This document shows positions 50,025-56,667 of a DNA stretch of 64,000 bases, in pieces. Origin of the DNA: WRMS01 sp038562165 (GTDB lineage Bacteria > Bacillota > Peptococcia > DRI-13 > UBA5745). The notes below the pieces were generated by a model that had not been told where the DNA came from, made no database searches, and saw nothing but the letters and a program-made list of their open reading frames with translations. Where the stretch lies: positions 62,001 to 126,000 of the forward strand of contig JBCFAO010000001.1 of NCBI GenBank assembly GCA_038562165.1, written 5' to 3'. The position numbers and the translations under genes were made by a program. Every line of letters begins with the position of its first letter. Within the stretch, counting starts at the first letter, position 1.

Positions 50025-51800
50025 TCACTGTAGGCTCTGCCATTGGATGCTCTGCCATAAATCGGATAAGCACTGGCAGCTTTCCCCCGAGACTCCCTCA
50101 TATTTGCCGCTTAAAGCAGTCAGACTGATGAAGTCCTTTTTAATTGCCGGGGGTATGATGACATATTGCTCCAAGGCTAAATTTTTCATTTGTTTTTTAA
50201 TCCTCTCTTCCCCCCAGCTACCGTCAAAAACCGGCAAACAGCGGCTTTGCCACTTTCCCTGCAAATAAGGAGCCTCATTGAAGGAAGGGGTCCAGGGAGA
50301 AAAGGCAATGATTTTCCTGCGGCAAACCAGGCTGTCTTTCCAACAAAGAGAAGCCCTATCCCCAAAGCCTAAATAAAAAACATAAGTATATTGCTCTTCC
50401 ATGATAGCCCAATGAACGAGAGAGGCGAAAAAGCCGTCCCAAAAAGGGTAAAGTTTCTTTTCTATCTGGCCTTGGGGCAAAATATCCAAAAGATCATAAT
50501 CAGGGTGATCGCCGTGAAAGCAATAGTTTTGCCATGGCCCCCTAGTCCCTGAAGCAAAATCCTGCAATGCTTCTCTTAAACTTTTTTCCGGCTGGTACAG
50601 GCCTAAAGCCTTCTCCAACCGGGAATCGCCGCCCGGCAACTCCACAAGCAGCGTTTTGCTGCCGCTGCCGGCTAAATGAGCAGCCATCAAAAAAGCCAAG
50701 GCGTAAGTCAACAGGCAGTCCTCCTCGGAAAAGAAAAGGGCAGTAGAGCCAGTCCGAGGCACTTCCGGTGTTTGCTGTTTTTTGCTTTTGATCGGCAGCT
50801 TGAAGTTTTTATAAGTCAGCCATTGCTTTGGTGATATTGCTTTTAGCAGGGGTTCCGGGGCTAATGCTACAGTAGCCGCCGCCGGTGGCGGGGACACAAC
50901 CGGGGGAGGGGTCGGCGCCGGGGCTGGCGCTGAGATCAGGGCCGGTGCCGGAGGTAGAGGCGGAGGCGGAGATGGACCGGCCGCTAAAGAAGGATCTGCC
51001 GCCAGGACTGGTACTAAATCCGGCATCAGGGCTGGTACTGAGGCTGGTACTGAGGCTGGTACTGAATCTGGAGCCCGTACCCGCACTGGCGCTGGGTCTG
51101 GAAAACCTGCCGGGGCTGGCATCGAAGCAGGGGCCGGAGCCGGGGCCGATGGCATAGCCCCTACTGCAGCCGGAGCCGGCTTCCTCCATAAAGTCAGCTT
51201 TTCTTCTTTCGTAATCTCTATCCTTTTTTCCAGCCAGGCTTTCAACAGACGGGAACCATCCTTCAGCTTGATCTGCCAAAGCTGCCGTCCCTCCTCCGGT
51301 TCCGGAATGGCGGGAGGCGGTAAAGTGCCCAAATAAGCTTCTAACTGGCGGAAGCTCCGGGCCGTAGACAGTACTTCCCCAAAAAGCCGGCTATCCATGC
51401 CGGACAAAAACCAGAAATCGTAAAAGCCCTGGCTCATTAAGTCGATCAGAAGATTTTGGCCTGTGCTTTTTTCTTCGGGCATTAAAAGCTTTATCCCGGC
51501 ATCTCCTGCCACAGTCCGCATTTTGATTAAGGATTGCAGCAGAAGCGCTTCCGGCTCTCTCTGCAGCAGCGATACATTGCGGTAATAATTGAGCCCGTTG
51601 ACAACCAGTATACGTTGGCCGGTATTCTGAGCGGAAGATTCCCCTGGCTTATGCTTAGAGTAATGTGTAATGGCCTCCTGAAAGTCTCGAAAAACAGCGG
51701 CGGCCGCATACTGGTCCGGCAATAAGGAAAGCAGAGGAGAATCACTGGAGAAAAAAATAAAGTCCACCGGTATTATCGTTTTTACATGACCGGGTTTCAC
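50025..51800 (-). CDS. Tad-locus protein with Pro/Ala-rich linker and MinD-like C-terminal region
   Basis: 591 residues, first full gene of the Tad operon. Residues 1-200 form a globular domain (VDFIFFSSDSPLLSLLPDQY, LLPEEKSTG-like, FYDFWFLSGMDSRLFGEVLS) that may match the receiver-like N-domain of CpaE/TadZ. Residues 215-330 are a Pro/Ala/Val linker of short repeats (APAPAPASMPAPAG, SVPASVPASVPALMP). Residues 350-591 look like a second MinD-type domain, TALFFSEEDCLLTYALAFL, LLVELPGGDSRLEKALGLYQ, again without a P-loop. I know no described family of this layout. The GTG start at 51800 overlaps the TGA of a 23-codon upstream ORF (51797-51868) as GTGA. The start is therefore uncertain. Confidence 0.7.
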   Translation of the reverse strand: MKPGHVKTIIPVDFIFFSSDSPLLSLLPDQYAAAAVFRDFQEAITHYSKHKPGESSAQNTGQRILVVNGLNYYRNVSLLQREPEALLLQSLIKMRTVAGDAGIKLLMPEEKSTGQNLLIDLMSQGFYDFWFLSGMDSRLFGEVLSTARSFRQLEAYLGTLPPPAIPEPEEGRQLWQIKLKDGSRLLKAWLEKRIEITKEEKLTLWRKPAPAAVGAMPSAPAPAPASMPAPAGFPDPAPVRVRAPDSVPASVPASVPALMPDLVPVLAADPSLAAGPSPPPPLPPAPALISAPAPAPTPPPVVSPPPAAATVALAPEPLLKAISPKQWLTYKNFKLPIKSKKQQTPEVPRTGSTALFFSEEDCLLTYALAFLMAAHLAGSGSKTLLVELPGGDSRLEKALGLYQPEKSLREALQDFASGTRGPWQNYCFHGDHPDYDLLDILPQGQIEKKLYPFWDGFFASLVHWAIMEEQYTYVFYLGFGDRASLCWKDSLVCRRKIIAFSPWTPSFNEAPYLQGKWQSRCLPVFDGSWGEERIKKQMKNLALEQYVIIPPAIKKDFISLTALSGKYEGVSGESCQCLSDLWQSIQWQSLQ

Positions 51801-51868
51801 TGCGGCATGATGCTCACCACTTTCTTCAGTTCTGACATAGTCAGTATCTGCACCAATATAGTTCTCAT
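51797..51868 (-). CDS. Possible 23-residue leader ORF of the Tad operon
   Basis: MRTILVQILTMSELKKVVSI plus MPQ, then TGA overlapping the next GTG start. It may be a leader peptide coupling translation, or the true N-terminus of the 591-residue protein separated by a frameshift, since RTILVQ resembles the first strand of a receiver domain. The nearest ribosome binding site, AAGGTGAT (51881-51888), is farther from the ATG than usual. Confidence 0.35.
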   Translation of the reverse strand: MRTILVQILTMSELKKVVSIMPQ

Positions 51869-51917
51869 GGCAAATGATAAGATCACCTTCTTACGATATC
51901 TTTATCCTTTTTTTCCC

Positions 51918-51945
51918 ATTTTATCATAAAATTGTATTTCGTCAA
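51918..51945 (-). promoter_or_regulatory. Sigma-A promoter of the Tad operon
   Basis: On the minus strand TTGACG (51940-51945), 16-base spacer, TAAAAT (51918-51923), followed by AAGGTGAT at 51881-51888. Confidence 0.6.
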
Positions 51946-52049
51946 CTACTAAATTAGATTTTTCTTATTTAAATTGAAATATAACCAAATTTAAGCCATA
52001 AAACCTTAATTCTTGCGGTTTTGTATTATATGATGGGAAGCGACTTTTT

Positions 52050-52120
52050 GCACACGGAAAATTAGGGTTCGTTTTCCCTAGCCAAGGCCGTGCATGGGAC
52101 GGATACTCTAATCTTCCGGA
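52050..52120. other. Structured intergenic segment with two alternative pairings
   Basis: GCACACGG (52050-52057) can pair with CCGTGC (52088-52093), and TTAGGG with CCCTAG inside it. Alternatively CGGAAAATTAG (52055-52065) can pair with CTAATCTTCCG (52108-52118), one mismatch. It lies between the nfo terminator and the Tad promoter. I cannot match it to a known riboswitch. The rest of 51946-52263 holds no gene. Confidence 0.4.
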
Positions 52121-52131
52121 AGTCAAACCAT

Positions 52132-52170
52132 AAAAAAACAGGATCTTGAGGTTTAAGCCTCAGATCCTGT
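52132..52170 (-). terminator. Intrinsic terminator of the nfo transcript
   Basis: ACAGGATCTTGAGG (52138-52151) pairs with GCCTCAGATCCTGT (52157-52170), one bulge. On the minus strand a run of seven U follows. It lies about 95 bases after the nfo stop. Confidence 0.88.
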
Positions 52171-52263
52171 GTAACAGTACATCATCGTCGCAAACTATAA
52201 TCATTGTATTTCAATGGCGAATTACCGCTATTTGGCGCAAACGCTATAAATCTTGAAAATCTC

Positions 52264-53172
52264 CTATTTTTCGAGGTTCCGGTGGGGGCTTGCTGCCCTG
52301 TCCTCTGGCAAAGCCCTGTCCTCTGGCAAACCCCTGTCCCTTGACAAAGCCATGTCCCTCAGCAAAGCAATTTCCCTGGCATAGCCCTCAAGATCGTTTG
52401 GCGTCTCCAGATAAAAGGGCAAACTCTTTAATGAAGGATGGTTGACGATTTTCCTGAAAGCCTCCAACCCTATGCTGCCTTCGCCGATTTTACTATGGCG
52501 GTCCTTATGGCTGCCTAAAGGATTCATGCTGTCATTCAAATGAATGGCTTTCAGCCGCCACAGCCCCACAACATCGTCAAATTCCTGCAGCACCTCTTCA
52601 AGCCGGGCAGCCACATCATAGCCGCCGTCAAAAACATGGCAGGTATCGAGACAAACACCCAGCTTTTCTTTCAGCTCCACACCGTCAATGATCTGACGCA
52701 GCTCTTCAAAGGTCTTGCCTATCTCATTGCCTTTGCCGGACATGGTTTCCAGAAGGATCATGGTGTTTTGCTCCGGCTTCAGCACCTGATTCAGCATATG
52801 GACTACGGAGCGAATCCCTTTTTCCGGCCCCTTGCCGCCGTGGCTGCCGGGATGAAAATTATACATAGTGCCGGGAATGAGCTCCAGGCGGCTAATGTCC
52901 TCAAGCATTGTTTCCCTGGTGAAGTTTTGTATACGTTCTTCATCAGAACCGGCATTTAGCGTGTAAGGAGCATGGGCAAGAATTTTCTCAATGCCCGCCT
53001 CTTGGGCAAAAGCCAAATAGTTCTCTATATCCGCCATATCCAGAGCTTTAACATTGCCGCCCCGGGGATTTCTTGTAAAGAACTGAAAGGTATTGGCGCC
53101 GATGGACTGGGCTTGCTTGCCCATAGCCAGATAGCCTTTTGATGAAGATAGATGACAACCGATTCTCAACAT
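52264..53172 (-). CDS. nfo: Deoxyribonuclease IV (endonuclease IV, Nfo)
   Basis: 302 residues. Zinc-dependent AP endonuclease in base excision repair. Metal and active-site blocks: RIGCHLSSSKGY, AHAPYTLNAGS, MYNFHPGSHGGKG, ILLETMSGKGNEIG, VCLDTCHVFDGGYD, HLNDSMNPLGSHKDRHSKIGEG (key residues) and YLETPND. After the barrel there is a 30-residue tail of near-repeats (LSRDRGLPEDRALPEDRAAS) encoded by an 18-base tandem repeat at 52296-52375. The frame opens with TTG at 53190, but AAGGA before ATG 53172 gives the standard start MLRIGCH. It ends the XRE-cupin-nfo transcript. Confidence 0.95.
   Translation of the reverse strand: MLRIGCHLSSSKGYLAMGKQAQSIGANTFQFFTRNPRGGNVKALDMADIENYLAFAQEAGIEKILAHAPYTLNAGSDEERIQNFTRETMLEDISRLELIPGTMYNFHPGSHGGKGPEKGIRSVVHMLNQVLKPEQNTMILLETMSGKGNEIGKTFEELRQIIDGVELKEKLGVCLDTCHVFDGGYDVAARLEEVLQEFDDVVGLWRLKAIHLNDSMNPLGSHKDRHSKIGEGSIGLEAFRKIVNHPSLKSLPFYLETPNDLEGYAREIALLRDMALSRDRGLPEDRALPEDRAASPHRNLEK
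52296..52375. repeat. 18-base tandem repeat inside the nfo 3' end
   Basis: Units CCCTGTCCTCTGGCAAAG (52296-52313), CCCTGTCCTCTGGCAAAC (52314-52331), CCCTGTCCCTTGACAAAG (52332-52349), CCATGTCCCTCAGCAAAG (52350-52367), then a fading fifth. They decay away from the stop codon, as expected for repeat growth at the C-terminus. Confidence 0.85.
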
Positions 53173-53190
53173 GTTTTTTTCCTTAATCAA

Positions 53191-53745
53191 TCAAAAATTT
53201 GGCGGGGTAACGGCAAAGACCAGCCTGGTATCCTCATCGCTATTATTATACCAGCGATGATAGGCAAGCCCCGGAATCCGTACGCTATCCCCTTCGTGCA
53301 AAACATATTCCACATTTTCCATCTGCAAAACAATGCTGCCTTTCAGCACGAGAGCCACCTCTTCACCCTCGTGGTTCATTAGCTGATGGGAGTTTTCCGT
53401 GTGGGGCTGCAGCCGCATTTCAAAAAACTCAATATTTCCCGAGGCATCCGGCGTCAGCAGCTCAAGGTATGGCTTTCTTTTGTCCCGGGAGCCAATCTGC
53501 TTACGGTCGTTCTTGCGTACAACAATATCTTTTTCTGCGCCTTCGGTCATAAATAAATAATATAAAGGCACTTGCAATTCCTTGGAAATCAGCTTCAGCG
53601 TCGATAATGAAGGATTAGCATTATTTCGTTCGATCTGACTTAACATGGAAGGTGTTATTTGAATGCGCTGAGCCAATTCTTTTTGGCTCATCTTATTTTT
53701 TTCCCGAAAAAGCACGATACGTTCACCCAGATTTATCTCGTCCAT
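53191..53745 (-). CDS. XRE-family regulator with C-terminal cupin domain
   Basis: 184 residues. Helix-turn-helix at residues 7-62: GERIVLFREKNKMSQKELAQ, ITPSMLSQIERNNANPSLSTL, with the cupin at residues 110-182 (HQLMNHEGEEVALVLKGSIV, YVLHEGDSVRIPGLAYHRW). Cupin-fused XRE proteins sense small ligands, often amino acids or their derivatives. It is divergent from the GntP permease operon and the two share a 270-base region with paired ACATTTAATAA sites, so it probably controls that operon and itself. The nfo gene follows within 18 bases. Confidence 0.92.
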   Translation of the reverse strand: MDEINLGERIVLFREKNKMSQKELAQRIQITPSMLSQIERNNANPSLSTLKLISKELQVPLYYLFMTEGAEKDIVVRKNDRKQIGSRDKRKPYLELLTPDASGNIEFFEMRLQPHTENSHQLMNHEGEEVALVLKGSIVLQMENVEYVLHEGDSVRIPGLAYHRWYNNSDEDTRLVFAVTPPNF

Positions 53746-53839
53746 TAGCTGACTCCTCTAGCCGATAGTCGGTTTTTATTTATTATACACTGTTTTCAAA
53801 AAAACGTAAATCGAGATTACTATTCAAAAATATTTAATC

Positions 53840-53895
53840 ACATTTAATAATAATCAATTAATGCAATTGACATTTAATAACCTTTGTAATAAAAT
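53840..53895 (+). promoter_or_regulatory. Consensus promoter and repeated operator of the gntP-type operon
   Basis: TTGACA at 53867-53872, 17-base spacer, TAAAAT at 53890-53895. The 11-mer ACATTTAATAA occurs at 53840-53850 and 53870-53880, 30 bases apart, the second covering the -35. A TATTTAATCA variant lies just before the first. Candidate operator of the XRE-cupin protein. The remaining gap 53896-54018 carries only the leader and GGGGAGGTGA/GGAAGGAG ribosome-binding-like sites. Confidence 0.65.
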
Positions 53896-54018
53896 TAATT
53901 TAATTCAATATAATTAAAATATATTAAACCAAAAAGCTGGGAGCTGATCTGTCAATCGGGGGAGGTGATAGCCACAACCGCAGGAAAAAGCCTTTAATAA
54001 ACGGAAGGAGAATGATTA

Positions 54019-55368
54019 ATGAATACATCGCTAATTATTATTTCTCTGGCCTTATCTATTGGACTTCTGGTTTTTCTCACGGTTAAAATTAAGCTGCACC
54101 CTTTCTTCGCTTTAACGATTTGCGCCTTTGTTTATGGTATAATAACTGGACTATCGGTTCCGGAAATCGTGACGGCTTTTTCGGCGGGTATGGGCGGCAC
54201 CATTGCCGGTATCGGCGTGGTCATCGCTATCGGTACTGTCATGGGCAGCCTTTTGGAAAAAAGCGGCGCCGCCGAGACTATGGCCCGGACTATTCTTAAA
54301 ATAACCGGTCCCAAGCATGCTGCTTTAGGCTTAGCTGCTACCGGTTATTTTGTATCCATTCCCGTATTTTGCGATTCGGCCTTTGTTTTGCTTTCGCCCC
54401 TGGCCCGCCGGCTTAGCCGGGACACCAAGACAAGCATGACCACTATGGCCATTGCTTTAGGCATGGGCCTCCACGCTACTCATATGCTGGTGCCGCCTAC
54501 CCCCGGTCCCTTGGCTGTAACCGGAATCCTGGGTGCCGACCTGGGTCTCGTCATTTTGCTGGGCATGCTGGTGTCTATTCCCGTTACCTTGGTGGGCTAT
54601 TATCTGGGCATAGTTTTTGGCCGCAAATATTATTATCTGCCCGAAGATATCGAGGAAGCAATTGTGGAAGACAGCCGTCTGCCGGGAGCTGTTCAGTCCT
54701 TCCTGCCCATTTTGCTGCCCATCTTTCTTATGCTTTTGCATACAATTGCTTCCTTGGATGCAGCGCCCTTTGGCAAAGACAATTTCATCACCGCACTGCT
54801 TTCCGCCGTTGGCCAGCCTGTTACCGCTTTGCTGATCGGCCTGGCCTGCGCCTTCTTTACCTATAAGAGCTTACACCCGGAGGACAAAAAGGTCTGGACC
54901 TTTGACGGGGAATTTGGCGAATCATTGAAAACAGCGGGCCAGATCGTGCTTATTGTAGGAGCCGGCGGCGCTTTTGCCACCGTATTAAAAACCAGTCACC
55001 TGGAAACTATTGTACAGACTTATTTCTCCAGCATCACTTTAGGAATCCTGGTGCCCTTCATCATCGGTGCCATTTTCCGCACTTGCATCGGTTCCGGTAC
55101 GGTGGGCATGATTACCGCCGCCTCCATGCTGCTGCCCTTGCTGGACGTGCTGGGCTTTACCACGCCTATCGGCCTGGTTATCGCTATGCTGGCCTGCGCT
55201 GCCGGCGGCTTTATGGTCTTTCATGGCAACGATGACTTCTTCTGGGTTATTACCTCTACCTCAGAAATGAAACCGGAAATCGCTTACAAAACCCTGCCCA
55301 TTATCAGCGTTGCTCAGGCTCTGACCGCTTTAGTCATGGTATTTATATTACAATTCATTTTTATTTAA
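54019..55368 (+). CDS. GntP-family permease
   Basis: 449 residues with about twelve spans. GntP family (gluconate, D-serine, hydroxy-acid uptake by proton symport): GMGGTIAGIGVVIAIGTVMGSLLEKSGAAETMA, FCDSAFVLLSPLARRLS, GLHATHMLVPPTPGPLAV and a late RTCIGSGTVGMITAASM (key segments). GGAAGGAG precedes the ATG at 54019. The next gene encodes a D-serine/D-threonine-type PLP enzyme, so the substrate may be D-serine or a related D-hydroxy amino acid, as for DsdX in the same family. This pairing is the main clue. Confidence 0.9.
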   Translation: MNTSLIIISLALSIGLLVFLTVKIKLHPFFALTICAFVYGIITGLSVPEIVTAFSAGMGGTIAGIGVVIAIGTVMGSLLEKSGAAETMARTILKITGPKHAALGLAATGYFVSIPVFCDSAFVLLSPLARRLSRDTKTSMTTMAIALGMGLHATHMLVPPTPGPLAVTGILGADLGLVILLGMLVSIPVTLVGYYLGIVFGRKYYYLPEDIEEAIVEDSRLPGAVQSFLPILLPIFLMLLHTIASLDAAPFGKDNFITALLSAVGQPVTALLIGLACAFFTYKSLHPEDKKVWTFDGEFGESLKTAGQIVLIVGAGGAFATVLKTSHLETIVQTYFSSITLGILVPFIIGAIFRTCIGSGTVGMITAASMLLPLLDVLGFTTPIGLVIAMLACAAGGFMVFHGNDDFFWVITSTSEMKPEIAYKTLPIISVAQALTALVMVFILQFIFI

Positions 55369-55401
55369 TTAACCTATATTGTACTGAAAGGACTGATCAA
55401 C

Positions 55402-56520
55402 ATGAAAAAACAAGAGCTAGCCACTCCCGCCGTCCTTGTGGACCTGGATGTTTTAGAAAACAACCTAAAAAAATACCAGGAACTTTGCAATAAACATGGC
55501 AAAGAGCTTTGGCCTATGACGAAAACCCATAAAAGTACGGAAATTGCCAAAATGCAAAAGACTTTTGGCGCCACCGGCTTTTTGGGCGGCACCTTAGATG
55601 AGTGTGAGGCTTTTTGCGACGCCGGTATGGAAACCATCATGTATGCCTATCCGGCAGCTTCCCAGCCTAACCTTTCCCGGGTCATTGCCCTGGCTCAAAA
55701 ATGCCATTTTATCATCCGTCTGGACTGCATGGAAAACGCCCGGGCCATCAGCGAAGCGGCGGCCAAAGCAGGGGTTACCGTTAATTATACGATTATTGTA
55801 GACAGCGGTTTACACCGTTTTGGCGTGGCCCCGGAAAAAGTCCTGGACTTTGCCAATGCCCTGCGGAAGCTGCCGGCCTTGTGCTTCAAAGGGATTTCCA
55901 GCCATCCCGGCCATGTCTACGGCGCCCAAAACCATGATGAACTGGCGAAATACGTAGCTGACGAGAGGAGCGCCATGGCTGCGGCCGCCGCCGATTTAAA
56001 AGAAGCGGGCTATACTTTGGAAATCGTCAGCAGCGGTTCCACTCCCACCTTTGCCGGCTCCATTGCCGATGAAAACATCAAGATCTTCCACCCCGGCAAC
56101 TACGTATTTCACGACGCCATCCAGCTTTCTATAGAGGCGGCTGATGAGTCGGAATGCGCCTTAACCGTTTATGCCACTATTATTTCAAAGCCCAGAGAGG
56201 ATATGTTCATCATTGACGCCGGCTCCAAATGCTTCGGTCTTGATCAGGGGGCACACGGCAATAGCAGCATTTCCGGCTTTGGCCGGGTGAAAGGCCATCC
56301 CCAGCTATCCCTTGCAGGCTTGTCCGAAGAAGTGGGCAAGCTTAAAATTCAGGGCGAAACCCAGCTTAAGGTGGGGGACAAAATCGAAATCATTCCCAAC
56401 CATTCTTGCGTACCGGCCAATCTCACCTCATTTCTTGTGGGCTGCCGCCAGGACAATGTAGAAAAAACTCTGGCGGTAGATATCCGGGAAAACAGTAAAA
56501 ATCCTGTGCCGGGTAAATAA
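55402..56520 (+). CDS. D-serine dehydratase / D-threonine aldolase-like PLP enzyme
   Basis: 372 residues. Alanine-racemase-like barrel with TPAVLVDLDVLENNL at the N-terminus, PLP lysine in MTKTHKS (Lys41), and HPGHVYG in the barrel. C-terminal D-serine dehydratase-like domain with IDAGSKCFGLDQG and the zinc-binding His-x-Cys in IPNHSCVPANL. These features fit the eukaryotic-type D-serine dehydratase (DSD1) and D-threonine aldolase family; products would be pyruvate plus ammonia, or glycine plus an aldehyde. It lies 33 bases after the permease, so uptake and degradation are co-expressed. Exact substrate unproven. Confidence 0.88.
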   Translation: MKKQELATPAVLVDLDVLENNLKKYQELCNKHGKELWPMTKTHKSTEIAKMQKTFGATGFLGGTLDECEAFCDAGMETIMYAYPAASQPNLSRVIALAQKCHFIIRLDCMENARAISEAAAKAGVTVNYTIIVDSGLHRFGVAPEKVLDFANALRKLPALCFKGISSHPGHVYGAQNHDELAKYVADERSAMAAAAADLKEAGYTLEIVSSGSTPTFAGSIADENIKIFHPGNYVFHDAIQLSIEAADESECALTVYATIISKPREDMFIIDAGSKCFGLDQGAHGNSSISGFGRVKGHPQLSLAGLSEEVGKLKIQGETQLKVGDKIEIIPNHSCVPANLTSFLVGCRQDNVEKTLAVDIRENSKNPVPGK

Positions 56521-56532
56521 CCATAAATAAAC

Positions 56533-56570
56533 AGGGCTTTGGATCAGCAATGATTCGAGGCCCTATTTTT
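56533..56570 (+). terminator. Intrinsic terminator of the permease-PLP enzyme operon
   Basis: AGGGCTTTGGATCA (56533-56546) pairs with TGATTCGAGGCCCT (56551-56564) using two G-U pairs, then ATTTTTAT. Confidence 0.75.
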
Positions 56571-56667
56571 ATGGTTCATCTTGTTTATGGTGTCTAATTA
56601 TGGTACAACTATTTCACAGAAAGCAATAACCGCTTATGCCAAATTTACTTTTTAACGGGAGTGGGAC

